Of a stretch of DNA of 64,000 nucleotides, positions 34,905-46,127 are shown piece by piece. The notes beneath the pieces are model-generated. The model searched no databases. It was not told the origin of the DNA and saw nothing but the letters and a program-made list of their open reading frames with translations. The stretch comes from Adiantum capillus-veneris (Eukaryota > Streptophyta > Polypodiopsida > Polypodiales > Pteridaceae). Location: NCBI GenBank assembly GCA_014529385.2, contig CM043945.1:612312-676311 (forward strand), given 5' to 3'. How positions within the stretch are numbered: the stretch's first letter is position 1; each line of letters begins with the position of its first letter. The position numbers and the translations under genes are program-made.

Positions 34905-36300
34905 AGGTCCACCACTTGTTCAAGCTAGATCTAAGAAAGTATATATACTGAGTCTTCAAACTAGTAAACCAAGGGAAGAGAGAAGCAGGGTCCATCACTT
35001 GTCCAAGCTCATCTCTAGACAACATAGAGAGATGTTATGTCTACTAATTGTCCAATATAGTCATGGAGAAATGATAGAAGGTTGATCCACTTGTCCAACC
35101 TATCATCACTAGTAAAATGGGAGGTTTGGCCTTAAGATTCACCATGTAACCAACATATACTTCATTGTATTATGAAGAGTAGAAAAGAAAAGCTCCACCA
35201 CTTGTCTAAGGTAGTTCCAAAATCAACATGGAGAGAAGAAAGCTTCACCATTTGTCCAAGATAGGTTCCATTAAAACATGGAAAACCTCATATATGTTGT
35301 ACATGGAAGCTTTTTTCCAAGGTCCACCACTTGTCCAAGCTAGGATCCATTAAAACATGGATAGAAACAAGGCTCCACAACTCGTCCAACCTTTATAGCT
35401 GCGAAGTGTACCGGTTGTCTAAACTAGGCATGGGAAAATAATAGAAGGTCCACCACTTATCCAATATATTATATCTAATAGCATGGGAGGTTTGGTCTCA
35501 AGATTTAGGAATTGGCTGACCTGTATTTCATTGTATTATGATGAATTTGGTTTTAAAGTCAACTACTTATCCAAGCTATAAGTTTATATCTTGAATGGTA
35601 TTCCTTCCCATCACTTAGAAAACCAATGATATGTTGTACATGGGAGGGTTTGTTACAAGGTCCACCACTTGTCCAAGCTAGTTTCATTGAAACATGGATG
35701 AAGACAAGCTCCACCATTTGTTAAATCTAGACTCCATTGAAATCTAGAAAATCCATTCTATGTTGTACATGGGGTTTTTGTTTTAAGGTCCAACACTTGT
35801 CCAAGCTAAGATCCATTGAAACATGGAGTAGAGAAATACTCCACCACTTGTCCAAGCTAGGCAACATTGATAGTAGTTGGTTTATTTTGAAGATCCACCA
35901 CGTATCTAAGCTAACTCTATTGAAACATAGAGAGAAGCAAAGGTCCACCAACTATTCAAGCTAGGCTCCATTGAAACATGGACAGAAGCAAGCTCCACCA
36001 TTTCTCCAAGATAGACTCCATTGAAACATGGAGAGAATCAAAGGTCCACCATTTCTCCAATCCAAGATCTAGTTGTCCAACCTATAAGGTTATATCTTAA
36101 ATGGTAATCTTTCTAATCACTTGGAATACCCATGATATGTTTTACATGGGAGTTTTGTTCCAAGATCACCACTTGTCCAAGCTAACTCTATTGAAACATA
36201 GAGAGAAGCAAAGGTCCACCACTTGTCCAAGCTAGTCTCCATTGAAACAAGGAGAGAAGCAAGCTCCATCATTTCTCCAAGATAGGCTAGCATGGATAAG
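34905..36300 (-). repeat. Inverted-orientation satellite, diverged
   Basis: Cores on the - strand at 34905, 35196, 35320, 35660, 35787, 35838, 36170 and 36212, interleaved with ACATGGAGAGAAGC words. Copies differ more than in the 1-7890 array. Confidence 0.85.
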
Positions 36301-36776
36301 TGCACCTTGAAACCAACCTTCCTATGAGGCAATAGAGCATATGCTACATATTTTATGTATGCCCCATGCCTCAAATTAAGAAGTTATAGATTAGAAGTGG
36401 ACCTTGCTTAAATGTCACATGCAATAAATTAAGGAAAAATAGCCAAGTGGATTGTATTCCTCAATGGATCCTTGCTTTCACAAGTTGTGAACCTTGAGTC
36501 ACTTTTACATTAACTTGGACAAGTGGTGGACCTAGAAACCAAGCTCTCCATGTTGAGATAAGTTGTAGGTAGGACAGTAGAACATAGACAACGGTAATGG
36601 ATGCAATATACTCCTCTCCTAATAATCCAATTGATTGAAACCATGATATTTTAGTTTTTTTCATTGTGTATTGTATGTGCATAAAGTGGAATGAGACCTT
36701 AAGAAAACTCAAATTTTTGACAAAATCTCTATATTTTATACATGATATATTGAAAGTTGTCCAACCTGGGAATTGG
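36301..36776. other. Spacer between satellite and retrotransposon remnant
   Basis: Mostly unassigned AT-rich sequence. One + strand satellite core is present at 36513-36532 (ACTTGGACAAGTGGTGGACC), so orientation changes again here. Confidence 0.5.
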
Positions 36777-37558
36777 GATTTTCCCACTTTACCTAATATG
36801 GTCTTGGAAGATCTTTGCTGTTGATGAATATAGTCAAGATTTAAAGAAACTTTTCAAAAGATTAAAGAAGCTATATTTATCTCTCAACAAAAACAAAAGT
36901 CTGTTGCTAATAATCAGAAGATCCTTGACGTTCAAGTAAGATGATTGGGTCTTGCTCAAGTTTTTCAAAGCTTGATTAAGGCATACCTCGGGCAAGAATC
37001 CTATGGGACACCAAAAGTATTACAATAAAGTAGCAAAATGATACTATGGTCCCTTTCAAATTCTTAAGCCAATCAATGAGATGGCTTATCAATTGAAGTT
37101 GCCCAATCGTTGTCTCATACACAATGCCTTCCATGTGAGCTTACTTAAGCCTTACAAAGGAGAGCCACCTCAAGAAGCCGTCAATGAAGATCCTCCAAAA
37201 TTTGAAGGTTAAGAAGAGGTATTCCAACCCGTGTCTATCCTACAACATGAAGGAAAGGTCTTGGGAGATGGTAAGATTATCTAACGATATCTTATTAACT
37301 TCAAGAATTACAATTTTGAAGATGCTAGATGGATTCAAGGAATCCAACTTAAGAATAGTATATACCTTGTCAAGGCTTACAATGACTTACTTGAGTAAGA
37401 ACATGTAAATGTATATAATGTACAATTATTTTGTCTTATATGACTCCATTTCTTTTATTGTGCACAAATTTTAAAAATATGCATCTCCCAAGCACCAAGT
37501 AAGACTTGTCAATTTACTTCGCAGTATTGTGCACCAAATGGAATAGTCATCCATTTTG
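36777..37558 (+). pseudogene. Chromovirus copy D: 3' end of integrase and chromodomain, decayed
   Basis: Reads on the + strand as the end of the same pol family as copy A: KIFAVDEYSQDLKKLF, then QINEMAYQLKLPNRC-like text, FHVSLLKPYKGEPPQE and NFEDARWIQGIQLKN. Several stops and frame changes occur. Everything 5' of the integrase end is absent. Downstream non-coding sequence continues beyond the CACTA insertion at 44447. Confidence 0.85.
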
Positions 37559-37776
37559 GAACACTACAAGAGGTACTTAATAGTAGCGACGCTCGTAGTG
37601 CGATGCTCAAATGTGAAAAACCACGGCGTCTCTATAGGCGTTTCTATGGGCGGCGCTAAGTTACAAGTAACTTAGCGACGCCCATAGCGATGCCTATAGC
37701 GACGACGTCAAGGCTTAAAAAAAAACCGAGAGCGTCCGAAAACTCAGATCTCATATCTGAGTTTTCGATGCGCGCT

Positions 37777-37853
37777 CACACACACACACACACACGAGGA
37801 GAGGAAGGAGAGTTAGGTATGATCCTTCCCTCTCCTCACTCTCATGTTCCCTT

Positions 37854-37924
<71 letters not shown>

Positions 37925-38126
37925 TTGTGTTTTTGAGAGAGAGAGAGAGAGAGCACGAGCATAAACAAAAAATGCACACACACATGCATAAACAAAGAAT
38001 GCACACACACATTGAGAGAGGAAAATAGAGAGAGCATGCATAAACCAAAAACGCACACACACATGCATAAACAAAGAATGCACACACACGCGTAAACAAA
38101 GAATGCACACACACATTGAGAGAGGA

Positions 38127-38185
<59 letters not shown>

Positions 38186-38260
38186 TATAAAACAAAGAGA
38201 GAGAGAGAGAGAGAAGAAGAAGAAGAAGAAGAAGAAGAAGAAGAAGACGAGAGTCTTAAC
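37777..38260. repeat. Simple-sequence block: (CA)n, (CT)n, (GA)n, (GAA)n
   Basis: (CA)n at 37777-37794 and 37889-37920, (CT)n at 37857-37889, (GA)n at 37936-37952, 38133-38181 and 38196-38211, and (GAA)n at about 38210-38247. Between them is a repeated phrase built on AAACAAAGAATGCACACACAC. Open frames across this block are low-complexity artefacts. Confidence 0.93.
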
Positions 38261-38261
38261 A

Positions 38262-38580
38262 TCATAGGAAACTATCCCAGGAGGAGTTGAACTCAAGAAC
38301 TGTTATTCATGAGGAAAATGGCATAACCAATCTATCACACTTCGGTGATAGAAAACTTATACCATTTTTCTCCTTTTTTTATTGGCGTGCACACACACCC
38401 ACACACACACACACACACACACCCGAGAAGAAGAGAGTTTAATTTAACGTCGTAGGAAACTACTTAAAGACCTAAAGATCTAGCTGACGAGGAGTTGAAC
38501 TCAAGACCTGTTATTCAAGAGGGAAATGGCATAACCAATCTACCACACTTGGGTGATAGAAAGGTTATACCATTTTCCTC
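38262..38580 (-). repeat. Pair of tRNA-like (SINE-type) sequences
   Basis: Two related copies, about 38262-38372 and 38448-38580, separated by a (CA)n tract. On the - strand each reads like a tRNA gene: a D-arm-like GATAGATTGGTTATGCC or GGTAGATTGGTTATGCC, and a B-box-like GAGTTCAACTC (reverse complement at 38284-38294 and 38492-38502). They could be diverged tRNA-derived SINEs. No intact cloverleaf was established. Confidence 0.5.
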
Positions 38581-39065
38581 TTTTTATCGTTTAAGATAAG
38601 GGTAGATTTAGATTTACGTTAGATTAGATTTAGGTTTATTTAAGTTATATTAGATTAGATTTAGGTTTACTTTGAGTACACCGAAGGATTATACTGCCTA
38701 CGCATTTGAGAGTGGCCGGTGTCTCGATCATTGCTTCCGAGATGCTTAGGAGTGACTCGAACACTGCGTCGGGGTCACCTAGAGGCCTGGATGATGAGCA
38801 TTCATGGGACAGGGTTGCTATAGTTCATGGGAGGGACATGCCAAAGTGATACGCCTACCTCATCAATCGTATGTCGGATGAGACCATTATGACCCTTGAG
38901 GGGAAGCAAATGATGGGCCGCATACAACAGTTGTGTAGATGTGAACGGGCCTCACATATAAAAATACTTCAATGCAAGAGTTTAATACTCTCACCTCTCC
39001 ACCCCATCGATCCATGATGCAGGTGATGGGACAAAATTCTCCTCGAAGCTGGCCCAGCCGCCACT
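38581..39065. other. CACTA internal spacer
   Basis: A short AGATTAGATTTAGGTTTA-type repeat lies near 38605-38670, followed by GC-richer sequence with no continuous frame. It may hold eroded 5' parts of the transposase gene. Confidence 0.45.
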
Positions 39066-39076
39066 CCTCAGGTGAT

Positions 39077-39310
39077 GGAATAATCCCGTCTTGATGAAAA
39101 CTCTTGCTGCGTCACTTTGCTGCCACCGCCTGTCTGGATTGGTCGTCCTCTCCTCCTCAATACCAGAGATTATGCTTGGATGAGGAGACGCATGCGAGAC
39201 TACATGAGGAGAGGAGTGGAGGGGTATCAGGGAGGAGAGGACGACCAATCCAGATAGGCGGTGGCAGCAAAGTGACACAGCAAGAGTTTGCATCAAGACG
39301 GGATTATCCC
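39077..39310. repeat. ~88-bp inverted repeat with 58-bp loop
   Basis: Arm 39077-39164 (AATAATCCCGTCTTGATG...) is nearly the reverse complement of 39223-39310 (...CATCAAGACGGGATTATC). On the - strand the left arm and the bases beyond it encode HHLRSGGWASFEENF, which resembles HHLGSGGWASFEADI at about 43465-43510 of the same element. The fold-back therefore contains an inverted piece of the element's second gene. Transcription across it would give a long hairpin. Confidence 0.85.
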
Positions 39311-39443
39311 AGCACCTAGGGATATTAAACTTGGCAAATTTGGCGAGTTCAATCCATCTAATATAGATCGAGTTGGTGCCAATTATAACTCGTTGGACTC
39401 TGACGCTGGCCAACTCGCAGCAATCTTATAACCCAATAGACGT

Positions 39444-41612
39444 GTGCGCAGGCGCTTTGGTCAAGCAGCATATGTGAGGCCACAAGATGTAGCCTTTGAC
39501 AGCTCGGGGGATGATCATGCATACCACATTCCCAACGAGGCAATGTTTGAGCCCAAGATTGATGAAATGATCAAGACGATCATAGATTCAGAAAGGCTTA
39601 TCTATGATGATATGAAAAGTGAAGCCGATACGCCATTGTATAATGGAGCACCTGTGTTTAGATTGAAAGCACTCCTAGTTCTTCTCAACATGCAGGCGAA
39701 GTTTGGATGGAGTAACACTAGCGTCACAACGCTTTTCAGGTGATCTATTACAATTAGTTTACTTTAATAAAACTCTAACTATATAATGATCTGATAGATT
39801 TTTACACAATTGTATCGTATTTTTATGTTGTGTAGATTGCTCAAAGAGCACATACTACCAGCTAATAATGTGATGCCAGATTCCGAGAGGAAGTAAGAAA
39901 GATTTTGCGAAACTTGGGGATGGATTACAATTCGATCCACGCTTGTCCTAATGACTGCATTCTTTTCATAGGGGAATACATAGACATGGAGAAGTGTCCG
40001 AAATGTGATTCCGAGAGATATCGAGTAGATCTCCATGGAACAAAAGTTTCGCAAAAGGTTTTGCGACATTTTCCTCTGCTTCCTCGCATCAAGTATTTCT
40101 TCAAATGTAAGTCCATGGCCTCCCTACATCATGGCATGAGGAGAATAAATCTTCGGATGGTGTGCTACGGATTCCTGCAGATTGCGCATCCTGGAAACAT
40201 ATAGATGGAACATGGTCGGATTTTGCCAGGGAAACTCGGAATTTACGCTTAAGCCTGGCTATGGATGGCGTAAATCCATTTGGTCAAAGATCAACATCTT
40301 ACAGTGTATGGCCCGTTGTCATCGTCAACTACAACATTCCCCCGTGGTTGACTACGAAGAAGGGGCACCTATGGCTAAGCTTGATTGTGCCGAGGCGATA
40401 TAAAGTGAAGAATATAGATGTGTATCTTCATCCACTATTGGAAGAGCTACAACAATTGTGGATTGGCATAGAAGTGGTGGATATGAGCCAACACACAAGT
40501 CGACGGAATGCTTTGATCAAAGGCATTCTAATGTGGACCATGCATGACTATCCCGGACTAACAGAATGCTCAGGTGATCTATTTACACTCCTCACTCAGA
40601 CACTGTAAATCTTGGTTTTTCTCAAGTTGATCTATTATCATGTGTATACATGCAGGGCTTCAAACAAGCGGATACAGAGCATGTGTCACATGTGGACTTA
40701 GACTGAATGCACGTAGGGCGCCCTCATTGAAGAAGCAAATCTACGAAGTTCATCAAGCGTATCTTCCATAGAATCATGTGTTACGCGGTGGCTTTTTGGA
40801 AAGAGAGCCACCGAGGATGTCTGCACAAGCATGGTTTGAGCAGAAGGAGATGTTTGATGACGGATTGCCCCCAGGGATGAAGAGACTATCTCTATGGTAC
40901 GAGTTACCATATTGGCCCCGACTCATGATCAATTACTTGCTCGATCCAATGCACATATTCAAGAATGTGGGTAATCTACTATGGGACCATCTGACCGGCA
41001 AGAAAGATACTTTGGGAGCCAGAGTTGAACTTAGAAATGTGGATCGTATGGAGCAATATTGGCTGCAAACAACGTTCGATGGATCGATAAAACTCCCTAA
41101 AGCACCATGGATTTTCACAGGAGCCCAAGAACTCAAAGTAAAAGAGACCATTCAATATTTGCGGACCCCCACTGGCGTAATGCACTCGCTCCAAACGTGT
41201 TTTACTAAACAAGGAAAGCTTACTGGTTTGAAATCACATGACTGGCATAAAATGTGTCAGGTAGGTTCATAGTGGAATATGTCATAGTGGGAATTGTATA
41301 TTAAATTCATGTGTGGGCTTTAATATCATTGTTGTACGTGTTTTGCAGTTTATTTTACCGGTTGCCATTGAGGGATGTTTGTCTCTTGACGTTCGTAACA
41401 CAATCTACAAACTTGCGAAGTTGGTGCAATGGATCTCACAAAAGGAGATCAAAGTAGACTCCATACCATACGAACATCAAGCTGCTACTCTCTATGGGGT
41501 GCATGCAGAGGATCTACAAAATGAAATGGAGGACATCTGTTTAAACGGAGAGCTCTATATAGATACAGGAAGTTATGCTGAGCTATGCGAGGATGAGAGA
41601 GAGATCTCTTAA
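39444..41612 (+). pseudogene. TNP2-type CACTA transposase, multi-exon, broken
   Basis: Exon-like blocks: 39444-39739 (LKALLVLLNMQAKFGWSNTS), about 39836-40573, about 40656-41262 and about 41349-41612, with plausible GT/AG borders. Conserved TNP2 text: IHACPNDCILF, CPKCDSERYR, PADCASWKHIDG, LAMDGVNPFG, YNIPPWLTTKKGHL, LPYWPRLMINYLLDPMHIFKN and a helical C-terminus. Defects: frame changes near 39880 and 40155, and a TAG at about 40771. The protein would bind subterminal repeats and cut the ends if intact. Here it is inactive, so movement would need a transposase supplied from elsewhere. Confidence 0.88.
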
Positions 41613-41675
41613 AGCCATAAATATTGTATTTGAACAATTTTGCTCCGTTTTGTAAAAACTCTGGCTCTCTAAGTA

Positions 41676-41763
41676 CCTTCCATGTTGTATAATGCTCTTT
41701 TGATTTTGCGCTCACATCCTTGGCAATCCATGGCCACATGCAGCTCCACCACCTGGTTTTTCG
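41676..41763 (-). pseudogene. Captured HIPP/HMA metal-binding exon, copy 1
   Basis: On the - strand, after an acceptor-like CAAATCTTGCAG, the frame reads KNQVVELHVAMDC, then QGC and ERKIKRALYNMEG, and ends at AG-like GTACTT. This is the start of a heavy-metal-associated domain as in plant HIPP proteins: beta strand, then the C-x-x-C metal site (MDCQGC), then helix 1. The intron position after the helix fits that family. Only this exon is present, so no complete protein is encoded. Intact Cys-x-x-C and open frame suggest recent capture. Confidence 0.78.
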
Positions 41764-41781
41764 ACTGCAAGATTTGATTGT

Positions 41782-41874
<93 letters not shown>

Positions 41875-42053
41875 TGAAAATTTTGAGTTATCGACTTGCC
41901 TCTTCCATCACTGAAGTTGAATAGAAGAAGAACACGTTCTATTGCTGCTAGCCTTTGAACATTCCAAAGCTATAAGCACCTTCAAGTTCTTGTACGATTC
42001 TCCGTATTGAACAATTTTTCTCCGTTTTGTAAAAACTATGGCTCTCTAAGTAC

Positions 42054-42141
42054 CTTCCATGTTGTATAACGCTCTTTTGATTTTGCGCTCACATCCTGGG
42101 CAATCCATGGCCACATACAGCTCCACCACCTGGTTTTTTGA
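42054..42141 (-). pseudogene. Captured HIPP/HMA metal-binding exon, copy 2
   Basis: The duplicate of the previous exon, reading VELYVAMDCPGCERKIKRAL. Differences from copy 1 are His to Tyr and Gln to Pro. MDCPGC is the commoner form of the metal-binding loop. The same acceptor and donor borders are present. Transcribed with its neighbours it would only extend into the (GA)n tract. Confidence 0.78.
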
Positions 42142-42158
42142 CTGCAAGATTTGATTGT

Positions 42159-42205
<47 letters not shown>

Positions 42206-42392
42206 TGAAAATTCTGAGTTATCGACTTGCCTCTTCCATCACTCAAGTTGAATAGAAGAAGAACGCGTCATTGCATCATTGTGTCATTGTATTTATATGC
42301 GTCATTGCATCATTGTATTTAATGGTCTTTGCGTCCACTCCAGGTATGTATGCTCTAGGTATGTTCTCACAAGCAAGGATGACAAGCACCTC

Positions 42393-42394
<2 letters not shown>

Positions 42395-42472
<78 letters not shown>
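42395..42472. repeat. (CT)n followed by (TATC)n microsatellite
   Basis: CT dinucleotides to 42456, then four TATC units. Together with the two (CT)n tracts upstream this is the third such tract within 700 bases. Confidence 0.93.
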
Positions 42473-42533
42473 CTTGTCCATGTTTTCTACTCCATTCATT
42501 CAATATTAAGTTTAAATGTTTGTGTGTTTAATG

Positions 42534-43851
42534 CAGGTATGGATGATGAGGAGTTTGTTTCTTCTTTGCACCCCAGCAGAGACAGTGGTGCATGGATCGT
42601 CATCGCTCTAGCGCACCATCGCGTGTTCCTACTCCATCCGCATCTCCCTTTGTTTCGGAGCATTCAGCACGCTCCGAAGCTTCGGTGTCGACGAGACGAT
42701 CTTCACACTTGTCTAGGCACTGGCGCTCTAGTGGTGGTGGCAACGGTTGTTGTGGGGATGCCGCTGTGATGCTTCGACACCGCCTCGTGTTCGACGAGGC
42801 TCTTTACCCTCCCCTTCTTTGCCCGCCCCAACACCAGCCACGGCATTGCCGTTGACACTAGGTTTTGCGTGACTGACTATCGTTCCTAGCAGCTACACAC
42901 CACTAGTTAGCTACTCCTCCAGCAGTCACTCCAGTGGACACTCCTCGCTTCGGGGCTCAGACTCCAGTGGAGACCCTGACGCCCGTACCCCCGTCGACAC
43001 GCCGCTAGAGACCCCTGCTAGGACACCCAAGTTCATGCGTCAGCGGCGAGAGGGCTTGCCTTACTCTGTCGACTTCAGCGGCAGCATCATCTTGGATGAT
43101 GAAGGCAAGAAGGTGATTTCGCGCATGCACGGTCTTTGCTGTCAGGTGTTTAGACACTACATACTAAACACCTGGAGTGAAGTACCGAATGATTTAAAAG
43201 ACAGAGTCATCAGCATTCTTCATGACAAGTTTCCTGTTCCAACACGGGATGATCGCTTCAATGAAGATGTGATGAAGGTTCGAATGCACGAATACTGCAA
43301 GCACAAGCGTTCCGAAGTGCAAAAGCAATCAAGCATGAGTGGAACAGACCAAATTGGCTGGCCAAAGAAGATTGGAAGAATGCGAAGAAAGCAGCGTGCG
43401 AGAATCTCGACAAGTGGAAGCAACAAAAGGAGGCAGCCAGAGCGCGAGTAGAGGCAGGGATCTTGCACCACTTGGGGAGTGGTGGGTGGGCATCATTTGA
43501 GGCCGATATTGTAAGTGTTTTTGCATTGCTCTCTATGTTTGATAGTTTAGGGTTTATGGGTTTTTAAATTCTAACATAATGGATTCTTTGTATGTTTTGA
43601 CAGTGGTCGATGACAGGACGTGATCCCACACCGTACGAGCACGAGTACACAGGTAGGAAGGGCTTAAACGCCCTGATGGACATTCTGAGTTCTCGCGGCA
43701 GCATGGTTAGTATTAGGTTTTAGTCTTTTCTATTTGTTGTATTGTTTTATAAACGTCGCTATATGTTTATACTTACAAAAAGCTGCCTTATTGTTTTTTT
43801 TTGCAGAATCCGACAGATACACCGCTTGGACACGATGAGACGTTTGATTAG
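42534..43851 (+). pseudogene. Second CACTA gene (plant En/Spm transposase family), broken
   Basis: After an acceptor-like TTTAATGCAG, a Ser/Pro/Arg-rich region (42534-43030) leads into FSGSIILDDEGKKVISRMHG and LNTWSEVPNDLKDRVISIL, text typical of the second protein of plant En/Spm-like elements. A frame change lies between about 43290 and 43335; the new frame gives WNRPNWLAKEDW and VEAGILHHLGSGGW, ending at donor GTAAGT (43511). Exons 43604-43705 and 43807-43851 join in phase 0 and end DETFD. The role is inferred from family: DNA binding or regulation of transposition. Confidence 0.78.
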
Positions 43852-44443
43852 ACGACGTCAATTTAGCCGTAGCTAGATATCATTAGTTTCTTTTTGTCAT
43901 AGCTTATGTATCATGAGACGACTTTTATACGTCTTTTCGAAAACCATGTATATTTTTTCAATAATCACAATGGTTTGTAACTATTACATTTGCAAAGTTT
44001 AACAATCAAGTGATTTTGCCTATGTGTACAATTGTCATTCATTTACTTTCATCAATTCACGCTTGTCAGTTTTGTATCTTTATTTTGCAAACAATACGTA
44101 CTATGGATGGTGGAGTTAATGGTTATATTGTCTTGTGGGTGACTATTTTGGGTCTATATCTACCTTTGCACTTTTTTTCAAAGGTGAATCAATTAATGAA
44201 ACATTCAATATGGTTGATGGGTTGAATGCCCTGCCACCAAAAAATTTTCCTCTCGGGCGTCACTAAAGATGGCCTACAAACGTCGCTACAGTCATCGCTA
44301 TATAGAGACGATCATAGCGACGCCTATAGAGACGCTTATAGTGATGTCCCCGTAACGATGCTTTTAGCGACGTCGAGGGTTATAAAAACCCAATGTATTT
44401 CCATCGCTAAAAGCGTCACAAGAGCACACAACCTCTTGAAGTG
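43852..44443. other. CACTA 3' untranslated and subterminal region
   Basis: AT-rich to about 44240, then dense GCGACG-type subterminal repeats on both strands up to the terminal inverted repeat. No gene. Confidence 0.75.
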
Positions 44444-44446
44444 GAA

Positions 44447-44836
44447 AGATGTCAATGGGTAAAAAGGGATCCTCTATCCACTAGGAAACCATGGCCTAAT
44501 GCCTATGCTTTATCTTTTTTACCTCATAGTTGAAGACGATTATGATTTCAAGGATAAGGTCATGTCTTAAAATATAATATCTAAATTTTCCAAATGATTA
44601 ATTAAATTGAACATTTAAAATGGGAGGATAAAGGGAGCAACAAGTAGAATATTAATATGTGCTACTGGCCTTATCTCAGTAGAGGACCAAGAGAAGAGAT
44701 AGTCTACCAAAGAGCATTGTGAACTCAATGAAGCTTTAAATGGCCTTAGGGTAAGGCTCATTAAGCCTCCAAAGGATAGTGGTAGAGTCCATTGGGCCTA
44801 GGATTAATGGGAAAGTCTATTGCCAACTCTAGGTAT
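44447..44836 (+). repeat. Chromovirus copy D: end of internal region and first part of 3' LTR
   Basis: GATGTCAATGGGTAAAAAGG and GATTATGATTTCAAGGATAAGG match the region just before the LTR in copy B (59270-59383). The LTR begins at about 44563 (TGTCTTAAAATATAATATC) and resembles other LTRs here (GATAGTCTACCAAAGAGC). It is cut at CTAGGTAT by the hAT-type element and resumes at 49330. Confidence 0.82.
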
Positions 44837-44929
44837 CAGGGATTTCAAAATGACGTGATCACACTATAATTTTAGGTTAATAACAATAGAAATGCAAAAT
44901 AACAAATATTTTGTTAATTGACATTCATC

Positions 44930-45245
44930 TTTTTTGACCTCCAAGGAGACCTGGAGACTGGCTCGTAGCCCGTCGGGCTAATTAGTTGGCTCGCCGGGCT
45001 AGTGAATTTTCCCGGAGGTCACACCGGGTAAAGTTATTTGCCCGCCAGCCCGTCGTGGCTATATAAAGGTGACGCCGGTGCTTGTCTTTTCACAAAAGAG
45101 GTACATTGAAAAGTCTTCACCAAACTTTCTGGCAGCTTTCCACATTCGCAAAGCAGTGTAGCAGTAATTTTTTAAACCCTTCCTTATTTTATTGATGTTT
45201 TTTTGAGTTTTTTGCGTTAAAACTTAAAGGTTTAAAATTTCTTTT
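44930..45245 (+). promoter_or_regulatory. Candidate promoter region of the kinase-like gene
   Basis: A GC-rich stretch with small palindromes (AGCCCGTCGGGCT at about 44966) is followed by a TATA-like CTATATAAAG at 45059-45068. Transcription would start near 45090-45100, upstream of the tandem repeats and the start codon at 46128. Confidence 0.5.
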
Positions 45246-45249
45246 ATCA

Positions 45250-46010
45250 AATCATCGTACGTGGATGCACTGGCACATGGTTGCAATTGCGGCTAGGTGT
45301 GTCATTGCAAAAGCGTACGATGATTATGTTTTATATTGCTCCCAGTCATTCATGCTTCGGCACATGGTTCCAATTGTGACTAGGTGTGTTGCTGCTAGAA
45401 TGACAGGAGCATTTGTTTGAAAGAAGTAACCGTGTGTGAATGCATTGGCACATGGTTGCAATTTCGGCTAGGTGTGTCATTGCAAAAGCGTAGGGTGATT
45501 ATGTTTTATGTTGCTCCCAGTCATTCATGCTTCGGCACATGGTTGCGATTGCAACTAGGTGTGTTGCTGCTAGAATGACAGGAGCATCTGTTTGAAAGAA
45601 GTCACCGTGCGTGGATGCACTGGAACATGGTTGGAATTGCGGCTAGGTGTGTCATTGTAAAAGCATAGGATGACTATGTTTTATGTTGCTCCCAGTCATT
45701 CATGCTTCGGCACATGGTTGCAATTGCGACCAGGTGTGTTGCTACTAGAATGACAGGAGCATCTATTTGAAAGAAGTCACCGTGCGTGGATACACTGGCA
45801 CATGGTTGCAATTGCGGCTAGGTGTGTCATTGCAAAAGCGTAGGGTGACTATGTTTTATGTTGCTCCCAGTCATTCATCCGTCGGCACATGGTTGCAATT
45901 GCAACTAGGTGTGTTGCTGCTAGAATGACAGGAGCATCTGTTTCTAAGTTGTCGTACAGTGAGGCATTGACACATGGTTGCAATTGCGATTAGGTGTGTC
46001 ACTGCAAAAG
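45250..46010. repeat. Tandem repeat, ~175-bp dimer of ~87-bp halves
   Basis: GATGCACTGGCACATGG-type starts at about 45265, 45440, 45614, 45788 and 45962 (four full periods and a partial). Each period has two related halves, both containing GCACATGGTTGCAATTGCG and AGGTGTGT. It lies between the candidate promoter and the kinase-like frame, so it may be in a 5'-UTR intron: an acceptor-like ACCATTGCAG ends at 46122. Confidence 0.92.
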
Positions 46011-46127
46011 CGTACGAGATCTATGGTCTATATTTCACTTTTTCTTTCACGTAGAAAAGATCCAAATGCAGTGGCACATAGTTATATTTCACAATGTGTT
46101 GTTTGCAATAATACCATTGCAGGCAAA

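Larger units (their letters stand above)
41624..42266. repeat. Direct duplication inside the CACTA, each copy with a (CT)n tract
   Basis: 41624-41937 and 42003-42266 share the same sequence (AACAATTTT..CTCCGTTTTGTAAAAACT through GAATAGAAGAAGAAC), with only a few differences apart from (CT)n length (41782-41872 against 42160-42202). Each copy includes one HMA-type exon on the - strand. The copies flank a short unduplicated stretch. Confidence 0.9.
37562..44443 (+). mobile_element. CACTA (En/Spm-type) DNA transposon, defective
   Basis: 6882 bases. The 5' end is CACTACAAGAGG and the 3' end is CCTCTTGAAGTG (inverted termini with one mismatch). The 3-bp target duplication is GAA at 37559-37561 and 44444-44446. 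Both ends carry many GCGACG / TAGCGACGC words on either strand (about 37585-37710 and 44265-44420), the subterminal transposase-binding repeats of this superfamily. Inside are a broken TNP2-type gene, a second-gene remnant, captured exons and microsatellites. It sits in the 3' non-coding part of chromovirus copy D. Confidence 0.94.

Noticed and set aside
37690-38296. Long Ser/Leu, Glu/Arg or Cys/Val frames
   Set aside because: Translations of (CT)n, (CA)n and (GA)n microsatellites.
38262-38580. Functional tRNA genes
   Set aside because: A- and B-box-like words are present, but I could not pair acceptor and anticodon stems; kept only as SINE-type sequences.
43852-44240. Possible extra CACTA gene near 44010-44225
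   Set aside because: AT-rich, hydrophobic short frame with no similarity to transposase or captured genes.
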